NCBI RefSeq assembly: GCF_001577755.1
Contig: NZ_CP010776.1
Location: forward strand, 1-64,000
Origin: Rufibacter sp. DG15C
GTDB taxonomy: Bacteria > Bacteroidota > Bacteroidia > Cytophagales > Hymenobacteraceae
Length of the DNA: 64,000 bases
Reading direction: 5' to 3'
The notes beneath the pieces are model-generated. The model worked only from the letters and a program-made list of their open reading frames with translations, was not told where the DNA came from and made no database searches. Position numbers and translations under genes: made by a program. Numbering within the stretch: position 1 is the stretch's first letter; the number at the start of each line of letters is the position of its first letter. This document shows positions 33,280 through 42,909 of the stretch, in pieces.

Positions 33280-34347
33280 ATGAGCAAAGTAGCGTTGGTG
33301 GTGGGGATAACCGGAATAACGGGTAGCAACCTTGCCCAGGAATTGTTAAAGCAAGGGTGGATTACTTATGGATTGGCAAGAAACCCATACATTAGAATGG
33401 AGGGTTTATTGCCAATAGCTGCAGACCTGTTAAACCCCGAGAGTCTGGCAACCGCACTCGCCAATATTGCACCTACGCATGTGTTTTTCACCAGTTGGTC
33501 CCGCATGGACACGGAGGCTGAAAATATTAGGGTGAATGGTGCCATGGTTAGGAACCTGTTGAAGGCACTGGCTCCTCAAAAATCTGTGCAGCACATGGCG
33601 TTGGTAACAGGGCTCAAGCATTACCTAGGGCCTTTTGAGGCGTACGCCCAACAGGGCTTTTTACCAGAAACACCCTTGCGCGAGGAACAACCCCGGTTAG
33701 ACATTGAGAACTTTTATTACGCCCAAGAAGATGAGGTATTTGCCGCTGCGGCACGTGATGGTTTCACCTGGAGCATCCATCGGCCTCACACAGTAATAGG
33801 AAAAGCGGTAGGCAACCAGATGAACCTGGGCACTACCCTCGCGGTATATGCCACCATTTGCAAGGAGACTGGGCGTCCTTTCCAGTTCCCAGGTTCTGAG
33901 GCGCAATGGACCGGCCTTTCTGACGTGACAGATGCACGGGTATTGGCAAAGCACTTGGTTTGGGCATCCACCACCGAAAGTGCCCGAAATGAGGCTTTCA
34001 ATATAGTAAACGGAGATTACTTCAGATGGAAATGGTTGTGGCCGCGCCTTGCTAATTGGTTTGGTGTAGAGGCAAAGGGGTTTGACGGTGTCATTCGTCC
34101 TCTGGAACCTGAATTAGCCAATGATGCCCCAGTCTGGCGTGAGATAGCAAAGCGGCATAATTTACTAGAACCTAATTTGGACAAGCTTGCCTCCGCTTGG
34201 CACACAGACTTGGATTTGGGGCGCCCTGTTGAAGTGATGACCGACATGTCCAAGAGCCGCAAATCAGGGTTTTTGGAGTTCCAGAATACCGAGGAATCCT
34301 TTTTTGACTTGTTCACCCGCTTGCGCACTGACCGGTTAATTCCTTAA
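33280..34347 (+). CDS. PRISE-like SDR oxidoreductase (progesterone 5-beta-reductase/iridoid synthase-like)
   Basis: Extended SDR of 355 aa. The cofactor motif is VVGITGITGSNLAQELLKQG, then THVFFTSWSRMDTE, LVTGLKHYLGPF, NFYYAQEDEVF and FTWSIHRPHTVIG. These are typical of the PRISE group, which reduces enones (1,4-reduction) using NADPH. An enone-reducing role would suit an electrophile-defence island. It is 85 bp downstream of the HxlR gene and the last gene before the right repeat. Confidence 0.88.
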   Translation: MSKVALVVGITGITGSNLAQELLKQGWITYGLARNPYIRMEGLLPIAADLLNPESLATALANIAPTHVFFTSWSRMDTEAENIRVNGAMVRNLLKALAPQKSVQHMALVTGLKHYLGPFEAYAQQGFLPETPLREEQPRLDIENFYYAQEDEVFAAAARDGFTWSIHRPHTVIGKAVGNQMNLGTTLAVYATICKETGRPFQFPGSEAQWTGLSDVTDARVLAKHLVWASTTESARNEAFNIVNGDYFRWKWLWPRLANWFGVEAKGFDGVIRPLEPELANDAPVWREIAKRHNLLEPNLDKLASAWHTDLDLGRPVEVMTDMSKSRKSGFLEFQNTEESFFDLFTRLRTDRLIP

Positions 34348-34940
34348 TTCCACCTTTCATTGACGCAAAGGAACCAGCATCTCATATGAAGACGAGATGG
34401 ATGGACCTGCCACCTTGAAACTTTATAGAAATCTGTAATTGGAAGTGAAAATGGCTTACTTATTATGATTGTTTTGTTCAGTTGAGGCTATTACAGAAAA
34501 TCAATTTCTTCTTTAATATCATTAGTAAGGTACTTGTATTCAACACTGAAATTAAGGATAAGGATTATCTACCACTAATTAAAGCTCAACTATCGCATAA
34601 AGACTAGGTGGCAGAAAAGGCGGCAAAACTTAGGGTAAATTATTTTTACATTTATTCTACAATATCAACAACACTTATAACCTGCTCAAAACCTTTGTTT
34701 ACAAGACTTTATAAATGCTAAAATCCCAGTGAAGAACGGCTCTGGGTGCTCAAACAAAAAAGCCACTGATTAATCAGTGGCTTTTTTGTTTGAGTGCAAA
34801 TTATAGATTTGGGCCCCTTACCTTTCCCCTTTCATACCCAGATAGAATAGTTAGCTTTGTAAGCTGTAAATCCATTATTGTACTGCAACAAGTCAAGGCG
34901 GTCTTATAAAGGAGCTTGCAGCATAACTTCAACAACCAAT
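34348..34940. other. Non-coding stretch at the right edge of the island
   Basis: AT-rich, with no supported gene. It contains the right direct repeat (34737-34791) and then about 150 bp leading to the lipoprotein gene. No integrase fragment was recognised. Confidence 0.6.
34737..34791 (+). repeat. 55-bp direct repeat, right copy (tRNA-Leu 3' remnant plus terminator)
   Basis: CGGCTCTGGGT, then a hairpin GCCACTGATTAATCAGTGGC with T run. It matches 27075-27129 in about 50 of 55 positions with the same spacing. The 5' part of a tRNA is absent. It could be the distal attachment site of the island or the relic of a second tRNA-Leu. Confidence 0.72.
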
Positions 34941-35297
34941 ATGAAACCTTTCAAAACCCTTATTACTGTTCTTGCCACGGGGTTGTCTTTGGCAGTACTG
35001 ACTGGATGCGACAAGTGCGACGACGAGAACCCAAGCGCGCGCGTCATCAACAGAGGCACCAAGGAAGCCAGCGTGCAAATCAAGACCTCCAACGGCAACA
35101 CAGAGAACCTCAACAACGTGCCAGCTGGCACCACCTCTGCCGCTAGGCAGTACGCGGCGGGCGCGGTCACCTTCACCATTACGGTTGACAAGGCGGAGGT
35201 AGTGAAGACCGTGCAGATGGACCAGTGCCACGAGTACGACATCACCATCGCGCCAGACAACTCCATTACCACGGACTCCCGCGACCTCAATGACTAG
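34941..35297 (+). CDS. Small predicted lipoprotein, unknown function
   Basis: Protein of about 118 aa from ATG 34941. The lipoprotein signal MKPFKTLITVLATGLSLAVL ends in the lipobox LTGC. The mature part starts DKCDDENPSARV and looks all-beta, with a possible disulfide-forming Cys later (DQCHEYDI). No known domain was recognised. A longer in-frame start at 34878 would bury the signal peptide and is unlikely. A terminator follows 27 bp after the stop. Confidence 0.82.
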   Translation: MKPFKTLITVLATGLSLAVLTGCDKCDDENPSARVINRGTKEASVQIKTSNGNTENLNNVPAGTTSAARQYAAGAVTFTITVDKAEVVKTVQMDQCHEYDITIAPDNSITTDSRDLND

Positions 35298-35323
35298 GCT
35301 TGGGTCCTTTTAATGAAATATTC

Positions 35324-35360
35324 AAAAAAGCCTTGCAAACTAGCGTCTGCAAGGCTTTTT
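35324..35360 (+). terminator. Terminator after the small lipoprotein gene
   Basis: AAAAAAGCCTTGCA and TGCAAGGCTTTTT form a 13-bp stem with an 11-nt loop, then a T run. Confidence 0.82.
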
Positions 35361-35496
35361 CTATAACTAAGTTAAAGTCCTCTATTTAGCACCCTGAATT
35401 TTAATTTGAAACAGGTAGCATAAAATTACTGATAAGTAAAATAACGCTCCCTGCACAAAGTATTGGCCGCTTTCAACGGAAAGCTACATTGAATTA

Positions 35497-36930
35497 TCAT
35501 TGATTCCAGCCGCCTCCTAGTGCCCGGTAGATGTTCACCATGGCATTCATTTGCTGCATTTTGGTTTCAATCAGGTCAAACCTTGACTCTAAGGCTTCCC
35601 GCTGGGTAAGTAACACCTCCAGATAATCTGCCCGGGCAGACCTAAACAACTGATTGGAAATGTCTACGGACTGGGCTAGCGCTTCTACTTCCTTAGCCTT
35701 TAAGGTATAACTCTTCTCAAGGTTACTGATCTTAGCCAGTTGGTTGACCACCTCTATGTTTGCGTTGAGCATGGTACGCTCATAGTTGTAAACCGCCTGT
35801 AGCTGCTCGGCATTAGCTCCTAAATACATGGCTTTGATGGCATTCTTGTTCACCAAGGGGGCAGTAATATCTCCCACTAAAGAAAACAGGATGGATTCTG
35901 GATCAATCAAATGACTTGGGCTGAATGCTTGCAATCCTATGCCCGCCGAAAGCCCCAGCGAAGGATAGAACCTTGCTTTGGCTACCTGCACATCTAACTT
36001 AGCCGCTTCTAGTTGTAACGCTGCCTGCTTAATGTCTGGCCGGTTGGTCAACAATTGTGCTGGTAAACCAGCTTGAATCGCTTTAGGAACTAAATTTTCA
36101 AAGGTCTGACTGCCTCGCTGCACCGGCTGCGGGAAACGGCCCACCAGAAAGTTAATTCGGTTCTCAGTCTCTACAATCTTCTGTTGGATATCATACTGCA
36201 GACTTTGGGTGTGTAGAACCTGCGCCTGGAACCGGCGCACCGCTAATTCTGTGGCCCTGGCCGCCTCCTTCTGCACTTTCACAATCTCCAGGGCATTGCT
36301 TTGCAGCTTCATATTCTGTTGCACAATGGCCAATTGATTGTCCAGAGCCAGTAACTCATAATAGGAATTGGCTATCTCAGCAATCAAGTTAGTAACCATG
36401 AAGTTTCTACCTTCTATACTGGCCAGGTACCGGTTCACGGCAGATTTGCGAGCGTTGCGCAGCTTGTGCCAGATGTCCACTTCCCAAGTGGCGTAAGCCC
36501 CACCCATGATATCTGTGAGCGGCTCGGGCATTTCGCGGCCCGGTTCCATCTCGGTGGTGGCTTCCATGGCCCCAATGTTGGTGAACCTAGCCACCTTCTC
36601 AACCCCCGCACCACCGCGCAATCCCACCGATGGCAGGTATTCTCCTTTTCTTACCCGTACTTCGTTTTGGGCAATCTGGATTTCCTGCAGGGTAATGTTT
36701 AGTTCTTGGTTGTTTTGCAGCGCCGTATCTATCAAAGCAGTCAGGTTAGGATCTGCAAAAAACTCCTGCCACCTAGTCTTACCAGTGTTGGTAGTGTCCT
36801 GCGAGTTGGAATAACTGGCAGGAACAGAGGTATTGGCTGTTTTTTGCACCAAGTTTGGCAAACTACAGGCTGTAAAGGCAACGGTAATAAAAGCTATCCC
36901 TGCCCATTTTGCTATGCTATTTTTATACAT
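35497..36930 (-). CDS. Outer-membrane factor of an RND efflux system (OprM/NodT-like)
   Basis: Outer-membrane efflux duct lipoprotein, about 477 aa. A signal ending FTAC gives a lipidated Cys near position 22. Two OEP repeats follow, with motifs YATWEVDIWHKLRNARKSAV and LTNRPDIKQAALQLEAAKLD. The ATG at 36930 overlaps the permease stop (ATGTATAA); in-frame ATGs at 36945 and 36978 are longer options. It is third gene of adaptor-permease-OMF, all minus. Confidence 0.92.
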   Translation of the reverse strand: MYKNSIAKWAGIAFITVAFTACSLPNLVQKTANTSVPASYSNSQDTTNTGKTRWQEFFADPNLTALIDTALQNNQELNITLQEIQIAQNEVRVRKGEYLPSVGLRGGAGVEKVARFTNIGAMEATTEMEPGREMPEPLTDIMGGAYATWEVDIWHKLRNARKSAVNRYLASIEGRNFMVTNLIAEIANSYYELLALDNQLAIVQQNMKLQSNALEIVKVQKEAARATELAVRRFQAQVLHTQSLQYDIQQKIVETENRINFLVGRFPQPVQRGSQTFENLVPKAIQAGLPAQLLTNRPDIKQAALQLEAAKLDVQVAKARFYPSLGLSAGIGLQAFSPSHLIDPESILFSLVGDITAPLVNKNAIKAMYLGANAEQLQAVYNYERTMLNANIEVVNQLAKISNLEKSYTLKAKEVEALAQSVDISNQLFRSARADYLEVLLTQREALESRFDLIETKMQQMNAMVNIYRALGGGWNQ

Positions 36931-39900
36931 GGTTTTCACTTTCATTAATGAGCGGGAAACTATCATCGGCGTAGACATATCCTTCGGTCAAAGGCGTCTC
37001 ATGTTCATCTCTGATGAGGTGACGGCCGTCTGCCATCTTCGCGAAGATGTAGTACAGGCCTGGGATGATCACTACCCCAAAAATGGTCCCGAACAACATA
37101 CCGCCCAAGGCAGAAGCGCCAATGGTTCTGTTACCAATGGCACCGGCCCCGGTGGCCACGATCAAAGGAATCAAGCCAGCCACAAAAGCGAAAGAGGTCA
37201 TGAGGATAGGACGGAAACGCACCTTGGCCCCTTCAATGGCGGCCTCCAGAATGGTGGCTCCCTGCAGACGCTTCTGCACCGCAAACTCCACAATCAATAC
37301 CGCGTTTTTACCTAGCAGACCCACCAGCATGATCATCCCCACTTGGGCATAGATGTTGTTTTCCAACCCCATCAGCTTCAGCAACAGGAATGATCCAAAA
37401 ATCCCGACGGGCAAGGAAAGCACCACTGCAAACGGAATGATAAAGCTCTCATACTGCGCGGCCAACACAAAGTAGACGAACAACAACACCACCAGGAATA
37501 CATACAAGGACTCATTGCCCCTGATGGACTCATCATAAGAGAGACCTTCCCAGGCAATGTCATAGCCTTTGGGTAACGAAGTGGCGGCCACTTCCTGAAT
37601 GGCCTGGATAGCGTCTGCCGTGGTATAGCCTTTGGCCGGCAGCCCTTGAATGGACGCTGAGTTGTACAAGTTGAAACGGGTTACCTCATTAGGGCCTTGC
37701 GTTTTCTTGAGCTTCATAAACGCTGAATACGGCACCATTTCTCCCTGATCATTCTTCACAAACAGGTTTAAGATGTCTGATGGAAGCCTTCTGAATTTAG
37801 GGTCTGACTGCACGTATACCTTGAAGAACTGGTTGAACTTGATAAAGCCCTGTTCATAGGTACTACCAATCAAAATGTTCAGGTTCTCCATGGCCTTGCC
37901 AATAGACACTCCTTTTTGCATGGCCAGGTCATTGTCAATCTCCAGCTCATACTGCGGATAGTTGGCCGCGAAGAAAGTGAACAAGCCCGTCAACTCTTTC
38001 CGCTTGCTCAAGTTGTTCATGAATTCCTTGTTGATCTTGTCAAACTCATGGTAATCTGTGTCTGAGTTCTTATCCAGTAGACGCATGGAGAAACCACCAG
38101 AAGACCCGAACCCTGGAATGGCTGGCGGCTCAAAGAACTCCACCACGGCACCCAATCCTTTGGATTTTTCCTCCAGTTCCTCCATGATCTCCTTCACGGT
38201 ATGCTCGCGGTCAGACCATGGCTTTAAGTTGATCAAACAGGTACCCGCGTTAGATCCGCGGCCTTCGGTCATGATCTCATACCCAGCCAAAGAAGACACA
38301 GACTCCACTCCTTCAATCTCCTCACAGATTTTCTGTAGCCTATGGGACACTTGATTGGTAGTTTCTAAGGTAGAGCCCGGCGGCGTTTGCACAATGGCGT
38401 AAATGGTACCCTGGTCTTCATTCGGGATGAAACCTGCGGGCAGCACCTTGTTTTCAAAGAAGATACCCACTCCAAACGCTAGGAGAATGGCCCACGTCAA
38501 CCATCTTCGGCTCACGATAGATCGTAGCAAGCCCACGTATCTACCCGTCAACTTCTCAAAACCTCTGTTAAACCCGTCAAGCGCTTTGGTCAATGGGTTT
38601 TTCTTTTGGGGTTTGCCGTGGTTGTTCTTCAACAACATGGCACACAGCACGGGCGTGAGTGTAAGGGCAATCACCGCTGAAATGACAATAGAACTGGCCA
38701 TGGTGATGGAGAACTGCCGATAGAAAATCCCCACCGGACCTGACATGAACAGCAATGGAATGAATACTGCGGTCATGACCAAGGTAATGGCAATAATGGC
38801 CCCACCAATTTCACGCAACACTTCTATGGTCGCTTTGTAAGGCGAGAGGTTGGTTTCCTCCATCTTAGCGTGCACCGCCTCCACAACTACAATGGCATTA
38901 TCTACCACAATACCAATGGCCAATACCAGCGCAAACAGCGTGATGAGGTTAATGGAAAGCCCAAAGAACTGAATCACAAAGAACGCCCCAATCAAGGACA
39001 CCGGCACGGCTAGAATAGGAATAAGGGTTGAACGCCAATCGCCTAAGAAGATAAACACCACCAAGGCCACCAAGATAAACGCATCTCTTAACGTGTGCAT
39101 TACCTGCTCAATAGACGCGTCTAGGAATTGAGACACGTCATAGCTGATTTTATAGTCCATGCCCGGCGGGAAAGAGGCTTTCATTTCCTCTAATTGGCTT
39201 TTAACATCAGCGATCACGTCACTGGCGTTACTACCGTAGTTCTGCTTTAACACAATGGCCGCCGATGGCTTGCCATCCATGGTGGAGTAAATATCAAAGA
39301 ACTCACTGCCTAACTCAACGGTGGCAATGTCCTTCAAACGAATACTCTCCCCTTCGGCGTTGGCCCGGATGATGATGCCTTCATATTCTACCGGTTTGTT
39401 GTAGCGCCCTTTGTAGGTAAGCACATATTCCAAAGACTGCGCGGCAATACCAGAGCTTTGCCCCAGACGGCCCGGACGGCCAATGATGCTTTGCTCGGCT
39501 AGGGCTTCCATCACCTCTTCCACAGAGATTTTATAGGCGCGCATACGGTCTGGGTTCAACCAAACCCGCATGGCATAGCGGCGGCTACCTAAAATCTGCG
39601 CCCTAGCCACGCCTTTAATCCGTTGAATCTCTGGGATCATCTTGACGGTAGCGTAGTTGAACAGGAACTTCTCATCCATGCTCTTTTCCTTGGAGTAGAG
39701 GTTGACGTACATCAACATACTTGGCTGGATGGGCGTAATCACCACCCCTTCGCGCTGCACCAGTTCGGGTAAGAGCGGCATTACCTGGTCCACCCTGGTT
39801 TTTACCCTGACTACCGCGTCATTGGGGTCGGTGCCCGGCTCAAAGATGATCCTGAGCGTGGCCTCCCCGGCACTGGTGGCATCTGAGGCAATGTAGCGCA

Positions 39901-40123
39901 TGCCTTCTACCCCGTTGATGGCCTGCTCTAGCGTGATGAGCGTGGAGTTCACCAACACATCGGCACTGGAGCCCGGGTAGGCAATGAAGATATTGACCGT
40001 GGTAGGTGCAATGTCTGGGAACTGTGAGATGGGCAGTTGCTTGATGGCCAAGCCCCCCACAAAAACAATCATGACCGATATTACAATCGCGAATACGGGT
40101 CTATGGATAAATTTACTAAACAT
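36923..40123 (-). CDS. RND efflux permease, HAE1 (AcrB/MexB) family
   Basis: Inner-membrane proton-driven drug pump of 1066 aa with the usual 12 helices and two large periplasmic loops. It starts MFSKFIHRPVFAIVISVMIV. Helix 4 carries ALVLAIGIVVDNAIVVVEAV with the paired Asp residues used for proton relay (IVVDNAIVVVE includes one). LVALAVFIFLGDWRST and GLLGKNAVLIVEFA are family blocks. It starts 26 bp after the adaptor stop. It probably exports lipophilic drugs or toxic metabolites. Confidence 0.96.
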   Translation of the reverse strand: MFSKFIHRPVFAIVISVMIVFVGGLAIKQLPISQFPDIAPTTVNIFIAYPGSSADVLVNSTLITLEQAINGVEGMRYIASDATSAGEATLRIIFEPGTDPNDAVVRVKTRVDQVMPLLPELVQREGVVITPIQPSMLMYVNLYSKEKSMDEKFLFNYATVKMIPEIQRIKGVARAQILGSRRYAMRVWLNPDRMRAYKISVEEVMEALAEQSIIGRPGRLGQSSGIAAQSLEYVLTYKGRYNKPVEYEGIIIRANAEGESIRLKDIATVELGSEFFDIYSTMDGKPSAAIVLKQNYGSNASDVIADVKSQLEEMKASFPPGMDYKISYDVSQFLDASIEQVMHTLRDAFILVALVVFIFLGDWRSTLIPILAVPVSLIGAFFVIQFFGLSINLITLFALVLAIGIVVDNAIVVVEAVHAKMEETNLSPYKATIEVLREIGGAIIAITLVMTAVFIPLLFMSGPVGIFYRQFSITMASSIVISAVIALTLTPVLCAMLLKNNHGKPQKKNPLTKALDGFNRGFEKLTGRYVGLLRSIVSRRWLTWAILLAFGVGIFFENKVLPAGFIPNEDQGTIYAIVQTPPGSTLETTNQVSHRLQKICEEIEGVESVSSLAGYEIMTEGRGSNAGTCLINLKPWSDREHTVKEIMEELEEKSKGLGAVVEFFEPPAIPGFGSSGGFSMRLLDKNSDTDYHEFDKINKEFMNNLSKRKELTGLFTFFAANYPQYELEIDNDLAMQKGVSIGKAMENLNILIGSTYEQGFIKFNQFFKVYVQSDPKFRRLPSDILNLFVKNDQGEMVPYSAFMKLKKTQGPNEVTRFNLYNSASIQGLPAKGYTTADAIQAIQEVAATSLPKGYDIAWEGLSYDESIRGNESLYVFLVVLLFVYFVLAAQYESFIIPFAVVLSLPVGIFGSFLLLKLMGLENNIYAQVGMIMLVGLLGKNAVLIVEFAVQKRLQGATILEAAIEGAKVRFRPILMTSFAFVAGLIPLIVATGAGAIGNRTIGASALGGMLFGTIFGVVIIPGLYYIFAKMADGRHLIRDEHETPLTEGYVYADDSFPLINESENHV

Positions 40124-40149
40124 GTCTTCTGGTTTTAGGGAATAGAGAC

Positions 40150-41232
40150 CTACTCCGCATACAATTCTAACTGAGACATTACCTTACCCGGCTCTACAAA
40201 CTTGGAGTGGATCTTCTCGTTCTCCTTCACCAAGCGCAAACCTTCCAGCAAGATTTTATCTCCTACTGCCAATCCCTTTTGCACTACATAAAGGTGAGGC
40301 AGTTCGGCGGCTACGGTGATCTCTCTGGAGTGGAGCACATTGTGCTTGTCCAGCACGTAGACGTACTTTTTGTCCAAGACCTCAAAGGTGGTTTTCTGCG
40401 GAATCAACAGCGCGTTCGTCATAGGCACTTCCATGCGCACATTACCGGTAGACCCATGGCGCAACAGTCCTTTGGGATTAGGGAAAGTGGCCCTGAACGC
40501 AATGTTGCCGGTCTCGTTGTTAAAGTCGGCTTCAATGGTTTCCACTATGCCCGGGTAGTCAAACACCTGTTGGTTGGCCATCACCAGCTTCACATGTTTA
40601 ATGTTGTTGCTTTGCTGCGTGGTCTTGTAGTCTAGGTACTCAGTCTCTGGCACGTTGAAATACACCCACATCTGGCTATTGTCTGACAGGGTGGTCATCA
40701 ACTCGCCCTCGTCTACCAAGCTACCCAGACGCACCTCAAAATGGTCCATGATGCCGTCAAAGGGCGCTCTTATCTGCGTAAATCCTAAGTGCACGCGGGC
40801 CAGGGAAACTTCGGCTTTGGCTTTGTTCAATTTGGCTTGGGCCATGGCCAGTTCATTAGGAGACACAATGTTGCTGGAAGCCAGTTTCTTGGTGTTTTGG
40901 TACTCTATCTGAGCAAAGCTGGCTTCGGCCTGGGCCTTTTGTAGTTCGGCCTGGTACATGGTGGGCATGATCTGGAACATGAGTTGTCCCTTCTTTACCA
41001 GCTGCCCTTCATCTACAAAGATTTTTTGCAGGTAGCCTTTCTCCAGCGCCCTCACCTCAATGTGGCTAATGGCATGGACCTGGCCTACATACTCCTTGGT
41101 GATCAAGGTGTCTTTTTGGAGGGGGCTGGTCACTAAAAACTCAGTTTCCTCCTCCTTTGCCTCTTTTTTTGACTCACAGCCTGTATGAAACAACAAGGCG
41201 CTCAAACTCAGAAGCATGAAAATTCTCTTCAT
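40150..41232 (-). CDS. RND efflux periplasmic adaptor
   Basis: Membrane-fusion protein of 360 aa, a lipoprotein with signal MKRIFMLLSLSALLFHTGC. Barrel-sandwich and helical-hairpin domains flank the coiled coil (AELQKAQAEASFAQIEYQNT, ELAMAQAKLNKAKAEVSLAR). It links permease and outer-membrane duct. First gene of the three-gene operon. No local repressor gene is adjacent. Confidence 0.94.
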   Translation of the reverse strand: MKRIFMLLSLSALLFHTGCESKKEAKEEETEFLVTSPLQKDTLITKEYVGQVHAISHIEVRALEKGYLQKIFVDEGQLVKKGQLMFQIMPTMYQAELQKAQAEASFAQIEYQNTKKLASSNIVSPNELAMAQAKLNKAKAEVSLARVHLGFTQIRAPFDGIMDHFEVRLGSLVDEGELMTTLSDNSQMWVYFNVPETEYLDYKTTQQSNNIKHVKLVMANQQVFDYPGIVETIEADFNNETGNIAFRATFPNPKGLLRHGSTGNVRMEVPMTNALLIPQKTTFEVLDKKYVYVLDKHNVLHSREITVAAELPHLYVVQKGLAVGDKILLEGLRLVKENEKIHSKFVEPGKVMSQLELYAE

Positions 41233-41531
41233 GGTAATTTGGGTTAAAAGAAATAGTTAAGGAATTTGTAGAATGCTACAGAGCGCGCCCAAGCTAGCGT
41301 AAACACACCTGACGCAGAACAAGTAGAAATAATAAGGAAAGGTGAAAGGCGGTAAACACAACACATGATGTTGCTTCCTTACCATCCCCTAAGGGAAAAG
41401 GAACTGCCTAAAGACTAATTAAGAAGGTATAAGAAAAATCTCTCTAGGTGGCTGCTGCCATCAGAGACACACCCACCGGTACAGGCAGAATGTGGCGCAG
41501 GTAAATGGGTTTACCTGTAAAAAGGGTTATC
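41233..41531. other. Intergenic, upstream of the RND operon
   Basis: About 300 bp without a supported gene. It must hold the efflux operon promoter on the minus strand and the 3' end of the small gene at 41532. No clear operator was seen. Confidence 0.5.
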
Positions 41532-41957
41532 TCATACCCGGAAGACTCCGAATAGTAAATACAATCTGTGGGTGGAGAAAAAAGAAAACTGCTGACAGAA
41601 CCGTAAGACACAGGCAAGGCTGCCCAGCAGAAATGCAATGATATGAACGTAAAGAAGGGCAGTGAAATAAGAGCTGGACTCTAAAACCTTCTTAAAGAAA
41701 GCCAGTTCATCTTCTTCTATCTCACTTTCTGTGGAGTACAAGAAAGACAAACCCTTTTCTGCGTCAGGCGTGACGGCCTTAAAGAAAGGCAACTGGTCAT
41801 GCTGGGAGGAGCCCACGTTTTCTCCAGTAAAAGAATCTTGGAGAAGCTGAATGGGAGAAAAAGAAGCAACCGCTGGGGATTGGGCATAAAGAAGACTGTA
41901 TCCGCTGGACAGCAGGATACACAGCATCAGAAGATATTTCAGGAATGCCTTTGTCAT
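41532..41957 (-). CDS. Small exported membrane protein, unknown function
   Basis: Protein of 141 aa, not recognised as a named family. A signal peptide (FLKYLLMLCILLSSGYSLLY) precedes an acidic loop (TESEIEEDELAFFKKVLES) and one membrane segment (ALLYVHIIAFLLGSLACVL). The end is HRLYLLFGVFRV. A TACTTTTG -7 box (minus strand, 41973-41966) is about 9 bp from the ATG, so its mRNA should have almost no leader, as seen for the gene at 7673. Confidence 0.7.
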   Translation of the reverse strand: MTKAFLKYLLMLCILLSSGYSLLYAQSPAVASFSPIQLLQDSFTGENVGSSQHDQLPFFKAVTPDAEKGLSFLYSTESEIEEDELAFFKKVLESSSYFTALLYVHIIAFLLGSLACVLRFCQQFSFFSTHRLYLLFGVFRV

Positions 41958-42129
41958 CTAGGGCGCAAAAGTACAGTAGGTCTGTGAGATTGCCAAGCAA
42001 GCCAAATTTAATAATTGAAAACTATAAAGTTGTCAGGCCTACCTACTTACCCGTTCATCTTTAGCAATAGCTGGCTTTTACCAACCGCTCTATGGCAAGT
42101 CTGCCCAGAAAGTCTGTCACCAGATTTTG

Positions 42130-42167
42130 CGTTTTTGGCCTGGTTCTCAGAAAACAGCCCAAAAACG
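42130..42167. repeat. Dispersed palindrome, copy 10
   Basis: CGTTTTTGGCCTGGTTCTC with AGAAAACAGCCCAAAAACG. It lies upstream of the DUF1569 gene. An apparent longer reading frame there (FLAWFSENSPKT) is repeat sequence, not protein. Confidence 0.87.
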
Positions 42168-42224
42168 AGAAATTCAAATTATTCCATAACTTCATCCCCA
42201 CAAGCAAACGAGCTCCGCTATTCC

Positions 42225-42677
42225 ATGAAAAACATCTTCACCCAGGCTGTCACAGAAGAAATCATCCAACGCATCAACCAGCTAACGCCTGCCAGCCAGC
42301 CGCTGTGGGGCAGCATGACGGTAAGCCAGATGCTGGCGCATTGCAACGTGACCTATGAAATGGTGTATGAAGACAAGCACCCCAAACCCAACGCCTTCAT
42401 GCGGTTTATCCTGAACCTCTTGGTCAAGCCCATAGTGGTAAGTGAAAAACCGTACAAGCACAACAGCCACACGGCCAAGCAGTTTCTCATCAAAGACACC
42501 AAGGATTTTGAACAAGAGAAGGCACGTTTGATAAGGCACATCCAGCAAACCCAGGCCCTAGGCGAAGCCCATTTTGAGGGCAAGGAATCCCACTCCTTCG
42601 GGAAACTGAAAAGCCAGGAATGGAACAACATGTTCTATAAGCATTTGGACCACCACCTTCGGCAATTTGGCGTGTAG
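42225..42677 (+). CDS. DUF1569/DinB-superfamily protein
   Basis: Protein of 150 aa from ATG 42225 (MKNIFTQAVTEEIIQRINQL). SQPLWGSMTVSQMLAHCNVT carries the His typical of DinB-like four-helix proteins, and another His pair is in KHLDHHLRQFGV. Members may bind a metal or act as thiol transferases, but function here is unknown. An upstream in-frame extension is rejected because it runs through the palindrome. Confidence 0.85.
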   Translation: MKNIFTQAVTEEIIQRINQLTPASQPLWGSMTVSQMLAHCNVTYEMVYEDKHPKPNAFMRFILNLLVKPIVVSEKPYKHNSHTAKQFLIKDTKDFEQEKARLIRHIQQTQALGEAHFEGKESHSFGKLKSQEWNNMFYKHLDHHLRQFGV

Positions 42678-42707
42678 CCTTGCCGATATTTATTCTTGAA
42701 CAAACCA

Positions 42708-42757
42708 CTACGCCGTTTTTGGCCTGATTTCCGGAAATCAGGCCAAAAACGGCGTAG
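42708..42757. repeat. Dispersed palindrome, copy 11, perfect 50-bp palindrome
   Basis: CTACGCCGTTTTTGGCCTGA is followed by TTTCC/GGAAA at the centre and the exact complement on the right. All 50 bases pair, including six flanking bases on each side that differ from other copies. Confidence 0.95.
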
Positions 42758-42835
42758 CTCTATAAGCATCTTGCTGACGCAGGCTGGCTCCTTCTTGCTT
42801 AATTAGTCAACACTTTTCTGCCATCCACCGCTTAT

Positions 42836-42879
42836 GTAACCAAAGTCACTGAACGCCTTGGTTGCATACCTTATTTTTG
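42836..42879 (+). promoter_or_regulatory. Crp/Fnr-type operator and promoter A (MBL-rhodanese gene)
   Basis: GTAACCAAAGTCAC (42836-42849), then TATTTTTG -7 box (42872-42879). The operator centre to the box end is 36.5 bp, so the site would be centred near -41. The leader is about 27 nt. Confidence 0.75.
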
Positions 42880-42909
42880 TGGGAGTATTCATCAAAATGA
42901 CGAAGCACC

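Noticed and set aside
34720-34748. A second intact tRNA gene
   Set aside because: Only the 3' acceptor part is present; no anticodon arm can be drawn.
42015-42224. N-terminal extension of the DUF1569 protein
   Set aside because: It runs through the palindrome and adds no family sequence; the ATG at 42225 starts the conserved part.
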